From contig NZ_BBLU01000005.1 in assembly GCF_000759715.1 (NCBI RefSeq), forward strand, positions 147,947 through 211,946: a stretch of DNA of 64,000 nt, written 5' to 3'. Below are positions 16,816-28,040 of the stretch, piece by piece; positions within the stretch are counted from its first letter, which is position 1; every line of letters starts with the position of its first letter. The notes under the pieces are model-generated. The model was not told the origin of the DNA. It ran no database searches and worked only from the letters and a program-made list of their open reading frames with translations. The DNA comes from Demequina mangrovi. Lineage in GTDB: Bacteria > Actinomycetota > Actinomycetes > Actinomycetales > Demequinaceae. Made by a program: the position numbers and the translations under genes.

Positions 16816-17559
16816 TCAGGCGGGTGCGCCCGTCGTCGTGTCCATGCTGATGGTGCCGAGGACGGGGTCCGCGGTGATCGCGAGCGGGTCGGGGGTCGAC
16901 GCCGTGTCAGAGAAGGCGGGGATCCCGTCGGCGGGGCTCCGCGGGGCCGGAGTGCGCGCCGCGCGCACCGCGCGGATCGGGTCCGTCGGCACGGACGGGA
17001 GCGACCCCGGGCCGCCCACGCGGACCACATGCGCGACGTATCCCGCCGCGGCGCTGAGCAGCTCATGGGCCTGCGAGTCGAGCTCCGCGCTGTGGCAGTG
17101 CCCGTGCGCGCTGAAGTCGCTCGCCTGCGCGGTCAGCGTGCGCTCGGGCTGGCGCATCACCAGCGCGCCTGCGTCGCTCAGGACGCTGCGCAGGTTGACG
17201 AGCGCCATGAAGCTGCCCTGACGGGGTGCCGCGGCGCCGGCGATCACGACGGGCTTGTCCACGAGCGAACTGCGTGCGGCGACCGCCCAGTCGAGCGCGT
17301 GCTTGAGGGTGCCGGGGATCGCGCGCTCGTGGGTCGGCGTGATGATCAGCAGCCCGTCGACCTCCTCGAGCCGTCGCTTCCACTCGAGCGCGGCGGTCGG
17401 CACCGGCGCGTCCGTGTACGGGCCGTGGAGAGGGAGGTCGGTCGGCGTGAGCTCGACGAGCCTGGTTCCCGACGGGGCGGCCGCATGCAGCAGCGACGAC
17501 AGCAGGCGCGTGGTGCGCGCCTGGGGCAGGTTGCCCATCAGAAGTCCGATGACCGGCAT
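16816..17559 (-). CDS. NADPH-dependent FMN reductase with C-terminal extension
   Basis: 247 residues. The first 170 form a flavodoxin-like reductase: MGNLPQARTTRLL phosphate loop, ITPTHERAIPGTLKHALDW (about 73-91) and KPVVIAGAAAPRQGSFM. Residues after about 175 are low-complexity, Pro/Ala/Thr-rich and unlike the family. It shares the layout of the 16100 gene at modest identity, so it is an older paralog. GGAAGGA lies upstream of the ATG. The cysteine/histidine stretch HGHCHSAELDSQ in the domain end is unusual. Confidence 0.85.
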   Translation of the reverse strand: MPVIGLLMGNLPQARTTRLLSSLLHAAAPSGTRLVELTPTDLPLHGPYTDAPVPTAALEWKRRLEEVDGLLIITPTHERAIPGTLKHALDWAVAARSSLVDKPVVIAGAAAPRQGSFMALVNLRSVLSDAGALVMRQPERTLTAQASDFSAHGHCHSAELDSQAHELLSAAAGYVAHVVRVGGPGSLPSVPTDPIRAVRAARTPAPRSPADGIPAFSDTASTPDPLAITADPVLGTISMDTTTGAPA

Positions 17560-17658
17560 GGGGAGGGTCCTTCCTCAGGTGCTCGCGCCATCGTCGTATG
17601 GCGGCCGCCGACGAGGCGGTCGGCGGTGCAACGCCCCAGGTGGGGCGCCGCATTCCCG

Positions 17659-18408
17659 TCAGCCCTCGAGACCCTCGGCGTAGACGGCGATCGCGTCCCG
17701 CAGCAGCTCGGCCGTGCCGTCGCCGAACTTCTCGTAGGTCGCCCGGAAGCGCGGGTCGTCCGCGTACATGCGCCCGAGGCCGACGTAGGCGTCGCGGTCG
17801 GGCGTCCAGAAGAGCGAGACCCAGGCGTGGTGGCGTGCGACGAGCGCCTGCACCTCGGCGTCGCCTGCGTCGACGTCGGCGGCCGCAAGCCGCGCGATCC
17901 CCGCGGCGATCTCGCCGTGCTCCGCGAGGTGCGCGCGCTGGCCGTCCTGCCCGAGCGTGGCCCACGCGGCGTTCGAGCCCTCCACCGCGTCGTCCCCCCA
18001 GCGCTCGCGGGCCTCGGGCTCGTAGCGCTCGTGATCGAAGCCCTCGAACATGTCGTCGGCGGTCATGGGCAGTCCCTTCTCGAGGCGGATGATGGTGCGC
18101 TCGACGGTCTCCGCGAGCGCGTCGAAGCGGTCGCGCCGTGCGAGCAGCGCGGAGTGGTGGTCGCGCATGAGCGCGGCGGTGAGCGCGGGATCGTCCGTGT
18201 CGACGATGCTCGCGACGGTGTCGAGCGGGACCTCGAGCTCGCGGAGCACCAGGATGTGCTGGAGGCGGACCAGCTCGGCCTCGCCGTAGCGCCGACGGCC
18301 GTCGTGGCCGGTCGCCGCGGGCGCGAGCAGCCCGATCGCGTCGTAGTGACGCAGCGTGCGGCTCGTCACGCCGGTGATCCGGGCGACGGCGGAGATGTCG
18401 AGGTCCAT
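17659..18408 (-). CDS. MerR-family regulator with TipAS-like effector domain
   Basis: 249 residues: MerR winged helix (1-70; ISAVARITGVTSRTLRHYD, then GLLAP and GRRRYGEAELVRLQHI), a coiled linker, and a C-terminal helical domain like TipAS/antibiotic recognition domains (WGDDAVEGSNAAWATLG, WVSLFWTPDRDAYVGLGRMY, YEKFGDGTAELLRDAI). Such proteins bind hydrophobic drugs or thiopeptides. The Met at 18408 is chosen because a MerR-type promoter ends seven bases upstream, giving a leaderless transcript and autoregulation. Ligand unknown. Confidence 0.88.
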   Translation of the reverse strand: MDLDISAVARITGVTSRTLRHYDAIGLLAPAATGHDGRRRYGEAELVRLQHILVLRELEVPLDTVASIVDTDDPALTAALMRDHHSALLARRDRFDALAETVERTIIRLEKGLPMTADDMFEGFDHERYEPEARERWGDDAVEGSNAAWATLGQDGQRAHLAEHGEIAAGIARLAAADVDAGDAEVQALVARHHAWVSLFWTPDRDAYVGLGRMYADDPRFRATYEKFGDGTAELLRDAIAVYAEGLEG

Positions 18409-18415
18409 GTCGACC

Positions 18416-18446
18416 ACGGTAGGAGTTGACGTCGCGTCAACGTCAA
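18416..18446 (-). promoter_or_regulatory. MerR-type promoter with long spacer and palindrome
   Basis: On the minus strand TTGACG (18441-18446) and TACCGT (18416-18421) are separated by 19 bases, the long spacing typical of MerR-controlled promoters. A perfect palindrome GTTGACG-TCG-CGTCAAC at 18425-18441 fills the spacer, the expected operator site. Confidence 0.78.
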
Positions 18447-18506
18447 GCGGGGCCCGGACGCGCGGTCGGACGTGCGACCGGACATGCGGCAGGCCGGGCA
18501 TGCGGA

Positions 18507-18537
18507 AGGCCGGACCGGGCAGCGCCCGATCCGGCCT
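18507..18537 (-). terminator. terminator after choice-of-anchor I gene
   Basis: 14-base stem AGGCCGGACCGGGC / GCCCGATCCGGCCT (one mismatch) with three-base loop, just downstream of the stop at 18553. Confidence 0.75.
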
Positions 18538-18552
18538 CCTGTGCGCGGCGCG

Positions 18553-20268
18553 TCAGCGGCGACGCTTGCCCTTCTTGCCCTGCTTCGACGCCTTGTCCTT
18601 GAGCGTCTCGACCGAGAACAGCGTCGTGGTGCCCGAGACCTCGTTGCCGACCGCGAGCATCGCCTCCGTGGTGGGGGAGTCCTTCGCGGCGATGAACGCG
18701 AGGCCCTCGGGGCCCAGGTCGCCCGCCTCGGGGGACTCGGGGTCCGCCTCGAAGTCGCGGTTGTTGACGTAGGTGACGAACTCCGGCGAGACCGGCGAGG
18801 TGATGTCGTAGACCATCACGCCGCCCACGCGCTCGAGCCCGACGAAGGCGTAGGTCCGGCCGCGCAGCTCGCCCACGGTGACGCCCTCGGGCTCGGGGCC
18901 CTTGGCGTCGGAGCGGCTGTCGAACTCGGTCTCGTCGTTCGTCGAGTTGAAGTAGTCGGGCAGCGCCTCCGCGGTGAGCTGCTCGAAGTCGTCGCCCGAG
19001 TCGAACACCAGGTCGCCGTCGGTGGTCCAGATCGAGAACGACCGGCCGCCGAAGGCGTAGAGCTCGTCGTAGCACCCGAGCTCCTCGCTGTAGCCCGAGG
19101 CGGTGGTGACGTCGAGCCGGCCGAGCACCTCGCGTTCGAGCTGCTCGTCGGTGAGAAGGCCGTCGCACAGCAGGCCGTCCTCGGCGAGGTCCTCGATGCG
19201 GGTCGACTCCTCGTACTCGTCCGTGCCCTCGTTCCAGTCGTCGCGCGCGTCGCCCTCGTTCGCGGTCACCAGATAGGTGATGCCGCGCGAGGTGTATGAC
19301 GCGATCGAGTCGGGCATGTAGAAGCTCCGGAGCGGCACGGTCTGGATGGCGATCGCATCGTCCTTGTCCGACGGGTCGATGCCGTTGCCCTCGATCGAGA
19401 GGTCCTTGGTGCCCATCGACCACAGGTCGGCGACGGTCGCGGAGCGCAGGTCGACCACCGCGATCGCGTTCGCCTCCTGGAGCGTGACGTACGCCGTGCG
19501 GGACCTCGCGTCGACCGCCACATACTCCGGCTCGAGGTTGCGCGACACGGGGTACGCCTCGCCGTCGTCGGCCGTGGGGCCGAACACGCGGACGCCCTCG
19601 GGGAGCGCGTCGCCCTCGTAGGCGTGGAAGTCGGCGGTGCGGACGGCCGACTGGGCCGGGGGCGCGACCTTCCTCGGGAGGGAGACGATGCTCACGGTGC
19701 CCTCGGGGTCGATCTCGTACGTCTCGTTCGGCTCGCCCTCGTTCGCCGAGACGGCCATGCGGCCGTCGGGGGTCACGGTCACCATGTCCGGCTGCGCTCC
19801 CACCTGCACCGCGCCGAGCGCCTCGCCGTCGAGGTCGAAGAACGCGAGCCAGCCCGGGTCCGTCTTGGTCGCGGCCTCGACGGCGACGACCACGAGGCCG
19901 TCGTCGCGCACGGCGACGGAGTTGGCCTCGGAGCCGTCCGGGATCGAGGTCCCGGAGGCATCGACGATGCCGGCCACCTCGAGCGTGCCGAGCAGCGTCG
20001 GCGCGGTGGGGTCGGAGGCGTCGAGCACGTTCACCGCGCCCGCGTTGGCGTCGACGCTGTAGAGCTGCGCGCTCTTCGCGTGGAAGGCCACGATCTCCGC
20101 GGCGGACTCGTCGAACACGCCCGTCTCGTACGTGCCGAGCGGCGTGAGGGCGAGCGAGGCGCCGTCCGCCGAGAGGGCGATCGGGTCGTCGACGATGGCG
20201 GCGCCGGCGGGCGCGGCGGCCGCGACGGCGAGGGTGGCGGCCGCGCAGGCGGCAAGGAACGGCTTCAT
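18553..20268 (-). CDS. secreted choice-of-anchor I domain protein
   Basis: 571 residues with a classical signal peptide (MKPFLAACAAATLAVAAAAP). The rest is a beta-propeller-like chain: SANEGEPNETYEIDPEG, SRNLEPEYVAVD, TANEGDARDDWNE and DAKGPEPEGVTVGELRGRTYAFVGLER are hallmarks of the choice-of-anchor I family, sometimes annotated alkaline phosphatase-like. The C-terminus is short and basic (KQGKKGKRRR) instead of the LPXTG or PEP anchors often found, so how it is retained is unclear. GGAGGA precedes the ATG. Its reaction is unknown; phosphoester or phytate hydrolysis is only a guess. Confidence 0.82.
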   Translation of the reverse strand: MKPFLAACAAATLAVAAAAPAGAAIVDDPIALSADGASLALTPLGTYETGVFDESAAEIVAFHAKSAQLYSVDANAGAVNVLDASDPTAPTLLGTLEVAGIVDASGTSIPDGSEANSVAVRDDGLVVVAVEAATKTDPGWLAFFDLDGEALGAVQVGAQPDMVTVTPDGRMAVSANEGEPNETYEIDPEGTVSIVSLPRKVAPPAQSAVRTADFHAYEGDALPEGVRVFGPTADDGEAYPVSRNLEPEYVAVDARSRTAYVTLQEANAIAVVDLRSATVADLWSMGTKDLSIEGNGIDPSDKDDAIAIQTVPLRSFYMPDSIASYTSRGITYLVTANEGDARDDWNEGTDEYEESTRIEDLAEDGLLCDGLLTDEQLEREVLGRLDVTTASGYSEELGCYDELYAFGGRSFSIWTTDGDLVFDSGDDFEQLTAEALPDYFNSTNDETEFDSRSDAKGPEPEGVTVGELRGRTYAFVGLERVGGVMVYDITSPVSPEFVTYVNNRDFEADPESPEAGDLGPEGLAFIAAKDSPTTEAMLAVGNEVSGTTTLFSVETLKDKASKQGKKGKRRR

Positions 20269-20424
20269 CGGGTCCTCCGGGTCGGTCTGCGGCCTCCGGG
20301 AGCGCATCGTCCCTGCCAGAACGGGCGCGGGGCCGTCCTCAACGTATCGACGCGAAGGTGACGAACAGGACATCGCGCGGTGAATCCTCGGTGAACGTTG
20401 GCGGCGGTCGCGATCCGGCCCTCC

Positions 20425-20628
20425 GCGGTCCTCGCACCTTTCACGCACAAGCAACCGAAGCGCGGTGGGGCAAGGGTCGCGGTCCTCGCACCTTTCATGC
20501 GCGAGCGTCGCGCTCGCACGGCCTGACGATCCCAAACCGCCGCACCGCCGCGCCGCCGCCCGTCCGCCGCCGCCCGTCGCCGCCGCCCGTCCGCCGCCCT
20601 TCGTGCATGAAATGCGCGAGGACCTCGC
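20425..20628. repeat. three-copy intergenic repeat (GGTCCTCGC..TTTCA)
   Basis: Copies at 20425-20451 and 20479-20505 are direct and share GCGGTCCTCGCACCTTTCA; a third, GGTCCTCGCGCATTTCATGC, is inverted at 20602-20628. Between copies 2 and 3 lies a CCGCC-rich tract. The outer copies could pair as a hairpin. Confidence 0.7.
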
Positions 20629-20722
20629 ATAGAACCCCTTGACCCCGCGCTGCGCGCCCCGGCGGCCCGGCCGCGCATCGTCCGTGTCCACGATGCGGGC
20701 GCCGCGTCCCACGCGAGCGCCC

Positions 20723-20728
20723 TAGACT
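20723..20728 (+). promoter_or_regulatory. -10 hexamer of leaderless ilvD
   Basis: TAGACT ends seven bases before the ilvD ATG; no ribosome site is present, so the message is probably leaderless. Confidence 0.5.
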
Positions 20729-20735
20729 CGCGCGT

Positions 20736-22433
20736 ATGACGCAGACTCCCGACATCAAGCCCCGCTCGCGCCAGGTCACCGATGGCCTGGAGGCGACCGC
20801 GTCGCGCGGCATGCTCCGCGCGGTCGGTCTCGGCGACGACGACTTCGCGAAGCCGCAGATCGGCATCGCCTCCTCGTGGAACGAGATCACGCCCTGCAAC
20901 CTCTCGCTGCAGCGCCTCGCCGCCTCCTCGAAGAACGGCGTCCACGCCGGCGGCGGCTACCCGCTCGAGTTCGGCACCATCTCCGTCTCCGACGGCATCT
21001 CGATGGGCCACGAGGGCATGCACTTCTCGCTCGTCTCGCGCGACCTCATCGCCGACTCGGTCGAGACCGTGATGATGGCCGAGCGCCTCGACGGCAGCGT
21101 CCTGCTCGCGGGCTGCGACAAGTCGCTGCCCGGCATGCTCATGGCCGCGGCGCGCCTCGACCTCGCGAGCGTCTTCCTCTACGCCGGCTCGATCATGCCC
21201 GGCCACGTCAAGCTCTCGGACGGCACCGAGAAGGACGTCACCATCATCGACGCCTTCGAGGCCGTGGGCGCCTGCGCCGCCGGTCTCATGTCCGAGGAGG
21301 ACCGTCTCGCGATCGAGAAGGCGATCTGCCCGGGTGAGGGCGCGTGCGGCGGCATGTACACGGCCAACACGATGGCGTCCGTGGGCGAGGCGCTCGGCAT
21401 GTCGATCCCCGGCTCCGCCGCCCCGCCGAGCGCCGACCGCCGCCGCGACTACTACGCGCACAAGTCCGGCGAGGCCGTGGTCAACATGCTGCGCCTGGGC
21501 ATCACCGCCCGGGACATCATGACCAAGGAGGCGTTCGAGAACGCCATCGCCGTGGTGATGGCCTTCGGCGGCTCGACCAACGCCGTCCTCCACCTGCTCG
21601 CGATCGCGAACGAGGCCGAGGTGGACCTCACGCTCGACGACTTCGCGCGCGTCGCAGCCAAGGTTCCGCACCTGGGTGATCTCAAGCCGTTCGGCCAGTT
21701 CGTCATGAACGACGTCGACCGCGTGGGCGGCGTCCCTGCCGTCATGAAGACGCTGCTCGACGCGGGCCTCATGCACGGCGACGTCATGACCGTCACGGGC
21801 AAGACCCTCGCCGAGAACATGGACGAGCTCAAGCCCGCCGCGATCGACGGCCGCGTGGTCCGCGCGCTCAACAACCCGATTCACAAGTCCGGCGGCATCA
21901 CCATCCTCAAGGGCTCGCTCGCCCCTGAGGGCGCGGTGGTGAAGTCGGCGGGCTTCGACGACGACGTCTTCGAGGCCACCGCCCGCGTCTTCGACCGCGA
22001 GCGTGCCGCGCTCGACGCGCTTGAGGCGGGCGAGATCCAGAAGGGCGACTGCGTCGTCATTCGCTACGAGGGCCCCAAGGGCGGCCCCGGCATGCGCGAG
22101 ATGCTCGCCATCACCGCCGCCATCAAGGGCGCGGGCCTGGGCAAGGACGTGCTGCTCGTCACGGACGGCCGCTTCTCCGGCGGCACCACCGGCCTGTGCG
22201 TCGGCCACATCGCGCCGGAGGCCGTCGACGGCGGCCCGATCGCGTTCGTGCGCGACGGCGACAGGATCACGCTCGATGTCGCCAACGGCACCCTCGAGGT
22301 GCTCGTGTCCGACGAGGAGATGGAGGCCCGCAAGGAGGGCTGGGAGCCCATCCCCGCGCGCTTTACCAAGGGCGTCCTCGGCAAGTACCAGAAGCTCGTG
22401 GGCTCGGCCTCGAAGGGCGCCGTCCTCAGCTGA
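20736..22433 (+). CDS. ilvD: dihydroxy-acid dehydratase
   Basis: Fe-S dehydratase converting 2,3-dihydroxy-isovalerate and -methylvalerate to the keto acids of valine and isoleucine synthesis. 565 residues, the normal length. Motifs: PCNLSLQ near 50, [10 protein letters not shown] near 123 (signature with cluster Cys), [15 protein letters not shown] near 200 and [19 protein letters not shown] near 475. It is separated from ilvBNC by about 2 kb of unrelated genes but belongs to the same pathway. A perfect 20-base terminator follows. Confidence 0.96.
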   Translation: MTQTPDIKPRSRQVTDGLEATASRGMLRAVGLGDDDFAKPQIGIASSWNEITPCNLSLQRLAASSKNGVHAGGGYPLEFGTISVSDGISMGHEGMHFSLVSRDLIADSVETVMMAERLDGSVLLAGCDKSLPGMLMAAARLDLASVFLYAGSIMPGHVKLSDGTEKDVTIIDAFEAVGACAAGLMSEEDRLAIEKAICPGEGACGGMYTANTMASVGEALGMSIPGSAAPPSADRRRDYYAHKSGEAVVNMLRLGITARDIMTKEAFENAIAVVMAFGGSTNAVLHLLAIANEAEVDLTLDDFARVAAKVPHLGDLKPFGQFVMNDVDRVGGVPAVMKTLLDAGLMHGDVMTVTGKTLAENMDELKPAAIDGRVVRALNNPIHKSGGITILKGSLAPEGAVVKSAGFDDDVFEATARVFDRERAALDALEAGEIQKGDCVVIRYEGPKGGPGMREMLAITAAIKGAGLGKDVLLVTDGRFSGGTTGLCVGHIAPEAVDGGPIAFVRDGDRITLDVANGTLEVLVSDEEMEARKEGWEPIPARFTKGVLGKYQKLVGSASKGAVLS

Positions 22434-22450
22434 GCCGCGTCGCACCATGA

Positions 22451-22496
22451 CGGAGGCCCCGCATCGTCCCTCGGAAGGGACGATGCGGGGCCTCCG
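22451..22496. terminator. perfect 20-base terminator built on GCATCGTCC words
   Basis: Stem CGGAGGCCCCGCATCGTCCC with exact complement and TCGGAA loop between convergent ilvD and the DUF5692-like gene. Each arm contains GGACGATGC/GCATCGTCC, the over-represented word of this window. Confidence 0.92.
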
Positions 22497-22517
22497 CGCG
22501 TTCCGATCCTGCGGCGA

Positions 22518-23504
22518 TCAGGCGGTGACCGTGGCGCGCTCGCGCTCGACGGCCGCGGCCGCGAGCTGCGCGTCGGACGCACCGGGGATGGTCTCGACCA
22601 CGCGGCGGTAGGCCGCGGTGTCGTCGTAGATCTCGACCTTGAGGGGGTTCTTGCGGCCGGTGACCATCTTGCGGATCTGGAGGACGGCGAGCGCGACATT
22701 GGCCGCGAGCGCGATCGCGGACACGGTGAAGAGCGCCGCCGGGTCGTGCGAGGAGTCGACCGCGAAGGACGAGTCGGAGACGAAGGCCGGCACGGCCATC
22801 GTCCACATCATCCAGAACGCGAGCGTGTGCGCCCGGTGCTGGAGCCATGCGCCCTTGCGCAGGAAGAACGCGGGGATGGTGCAGGAGATGAGCAGCGCGG
22901 CGCCCGCGTAGAACGAGTGGTCGCCGACGCAGTTGTAGACGTAGGCGAAGTTCCACAGGTCGTACGCGATGATCCAGGGCCAGATCATGTCGGGGAAGAT
23001 CATGTCCTTGGTCTTGTCGCGGGAGATGTAGATGCCCATCCAGCCCGTGATCGCGAGCAGGTTGATGAGGCCCGCGACGCCGTTCATCCAGTTCCAGGAC
23101 CCGGACAGCATGTACACGCCGTCGACCATGCCGTCGGCGCCCATCGCGCCCACCTCGAAGTCGCGGAGGCAGGCCTCGAAGATGTTGAGCGCGAGGATCG
23201 CGGCGGGGAACATGAGCGCCCAGCGGTTCTTCTGCAACCGCGGGATGTAGCGGATCGCGAGGAAGCCGAGGCATCCGGCGAGCGCGGAGTAGACCTTCAC
23301 CCAGTGGAACCAGGTGCCGGTCGACGAGTCCTCGCCCGCGGTGTGCGGCCACACGAAGATCGTCAGCACCACGGGCACGGCGATGAAGAAGAACATGCCG
23401 GCCCAGGGCCCTCGTCGTGACAGCTCGTTGAGCCCGATCAGGGCTCCGAGGACCACGAACCACATGACCCCTTGGGCCAGCGTGATCGATTCGAACAGGA
23501 ACAT
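22518..23504 (-). CDS. multi-pass membrane protein, DUF5692-like
   Basis: 328 residues with about nine hydrophobic segments and many Trp. Landmarks: VLGALIGLNELSRRG at the start, FVWPHTAGED, a long polar-lined stretch NIFEACLRDFEVG, SGSWNWMNGVAGLINL and WPWIIAYDLWNFAYVYN. I associate this pattern with the DUF5692 family; function unknown. AAGGAGA lies five bases before the ATG. The upstream TetR gene ends one base before this start, so the pair is translationally close and the regulator probably controls it together with itself. Confidence 0.75.
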   Translation of the reverse strand: MFLFESITLAQGVMWFVVLGALIGLNELSRRGPWAGMFFFIAVPVVLTIFVWPHTAGEDSSTGTWFHWVKVYSALAGCLGFLAIRYIPRLQKNRWALMFPAAILALNIFEACLRDFEVGAMGADGMVDGVYMLSGSWNWMNGVAGLINLLAITGWMGIYISRDKTKDMIFPDMIWPWIIAYDLWNFAYVYNCVGDHSFYAGAALLISCTIPAFFLRKGAWLQHRAHTLAFWMMWTMAVPAFVSDSSFAVDSSHDPAALFTVSAIALAANVALAVLQIRKMVTGRKNPLKVEIYDDTAAYRRVVETIPGASDAQLAAAAVERERATVTA

Positions 23505-23505
23505 C

Positions 23506-24150
23506 TCACTCTCCTTCGAGCGGTTGGTCCCGGTCGGGGCCCCGGGAGGGGGGAGAAGCCAGACGGAGCGTCTGGCGGACCAGATCGGCGAGCACGTCGT
23601 CGCCGATGTCGGGGGTGGTGCGCATCACGCCGACGATGCCGTGGAGGAGCATCGCGAACGTGGCGCGCACGTGGTGGATCTCGATGGTGTGCCGCGCCGC
23701 GTACGCGGGGATGGTGGTCGCCTCGAGGACGTCCAGCAGCGCGTCCACCGACTGGTCGAGGTAGCGGACGTAGAGCCCTGCGTCGTCGAACCGGGGCAGA
23801 GGCCTCGCGGTGTGCGCCTCGCCGTCGATGCGATGGGGGAGGTTGCGCCGGAACAGGTCGACGTAGGTCCGCACGGCGCCGTCGATGTCGCCGGGGGTGC
23901 GTGCGGCGTCCCATGAGCGGAGCTCGTCGGCGAAGTCGGCAACGCATGCGTCGAGCACCTGCGTCACCAGCTGATCCATCGACCCGGCGTAGTGGTAGAC
24001 GAGGCCACGCGTCACCCCGACCTCGTCGGCGATGTGCTGGAAGGTCGTGCCGCGGACCCCCTGGCGCGAGAACATCAGGCGCGCGGCGGCGACGATCTCG
24101 TCGTGGCGCTCGTCGGGAGCCTTGACGATGCGGGAGCGGCGCTGGTCCAT
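23506..24150 (-). CDS. TetR-family transcriptional regulator
   Basis: 214 residues. N-terminal HTH (15-60): DEIVAAARLMFSRQGVRGTT, then ADEVGVTRGLVYHYAGSMDQL. The C-terminal ligand domain is helical and unassigned. A perfect palindrome overlaps its -35, and the -10 ends six bases before the ATG, giving a leaderless, autorepressed transcript that continues into the membrane-protein gene. The inducer is unknown. Confidence 0.87.
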   Translation of the reverse strand: MDQRRSRIVKAPDERHDEIVAAARLMFSRQGVRGTTFQHIADEVGVTRGLVYHYAGSMDQLVTQVLDACVADFADELRSWDAARTPGDIDGAVRTYVDLFRRNLPHRIDGEAHTARPLPRFDDAGLYVRYLDQSVDALLDVLEATTIPAYAARHTIEIHHVRATFAMLLHGIVGVMRTTPDIGDDVLADLVRQTLRLASPPSRGPDRDQPLEGE

Positions 24151-24156
24151 GCCGTG

Positions 24157-24185
24157 ACCGTAGCGCTCATTGACAGAGTGTCAAT
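24157..24185 (-). promoter_or_regulatory. TetR promoter and palindromic operator
   Basis: Palindrome ATTGACA-GAG-TGTCAAT at 24169-24185 contains the -35 TTGACA; the -10 TACGGT (24157-24162, minus strand) follows after 16 bases and ends six bases before the start codon. Confidence 0.8.
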
Positions 24186-24338
24186 AGGTACCGACGTCCC
24201 TGGTGCAAGGATGGATGGCGAGAGCTTCCCAGAAGGGGCGAATGCCGCGCCGCTCGTGGCTCCGTCTCATAATTCAAGATGGTGAACCACGATGTGAGAT
24301 TCATGTCACATATGGCGACACCCGCCCGGACCCGGGCG

Positions 24339-24344
24339 TAGAGT
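24339..24344 (+). promoter_or_regulatory. -10 of ilv leader transcript
   Basis: TAGAGT ends seven bases before the leader-peptide ATG at 24352, so the leader message should be leaderless. No clear -35. Confidence 0.5.
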
Positions 24345-24351
24345 CGCTGAC

Positions 24352-24402
24352 ATGCAGACGATCCTTGTACGAGTTACCAGGCGCGCGGACCGCGACCGGT
24401 AG
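24352..24402 (+). CDS. ilvB leader peptide (16 residues)
   Basis: Short frame coding MQTILVRVTRRADRDR and stop, 105 bases before ilvB. It carries consecutive Ile-Leu-Val codons and a further Val, the three end products of the pathway it precedes, so ribosome stalling during branched-chain amino acid shortage is the obvious use. A -10 hexamer sits seven bases upstream. Its last codons overlap the left arm of a 10-base stem (24381), as expected for a transcription attenuator. Comparable leaders are known before ilvBNC in Corynebacterium. Confidence 0.8.
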   Translation: MQTILVRVTRRADRDR

Positions 24403-24483
24403 CCCCGAACTCGTCCGCGCGCTGACCCCGATGCCACCCGGCTGAGGGGTCTTTCCATGCGAGGCGGACGCAGGGACCGCCTC
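24381..24483 (+). promoter_or_regulatory. attenuator region upstream of ilvB
   Basis: Stem 1: GCGCGCGGAC (24381-24390) with GTCCGCGCGC (24413-24422). Stem 2: GACCCC (24424) with GGGGTC (24446-24451) followed by TTT, a possible terminator. Stem 3: GAGGCGG (24461) with CCGCCTC (24477-24483). The leader peptide ends inside the stem 1 loop, so stalling at Ile-Leu-Val would alter folding. Exact competing structures need a folding calculation. Confidence 0.65.
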
Positions 24484-24507
24484 CACCTCGATCGACCAGG
24501 AGAGAAG

Positions 24508-27979
<3,472 letters not shown>

Positions 27980-27999
27980 TCCCGCTCACCGGAACGACG

Positions 28000-28033
28000 C
28001 GAAGGGGAGGTCCCGCACGGGGCCTCCCCTTCG
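28000..28033. terminator. terminator between ilvC and STAND gene
   Basis: Perfect 11-base stem CGAAGGGGAGG / CCTCCCCTTCG with a 12-base loop between convergent genes (28041 stop on the minus strand). Confidence 0.85.
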
Positions 28034-28040
28034 TCGTGCC

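Larger units (their letters stand above)
20269..20735. other. 467-base intergenic region with repeats
   Basis: Between the divergent secreted protein and ilvD. It holds three copies of a 25-base repeat (20425, 20479 and inverted at 20602), a CCGCCG-type low-complexity tract (about 20540-20600), two GCATCGTCC words and the ilvD promoter. No convincing gene. Confidence 0.7.

Noticed and set aside
20540..20600. CRISPR or tandem repeat array
   Set aside because: Only irregular CCGCC low-complexity sequence; no regular repeat-spacer pattern anywhere in the window.
20358..20642. Possible 94-codon gene with RGPRTFHA repeats
   Set aside because: The repeats come from intergenic direct repeats; no ribosome site and low-complexity tail.
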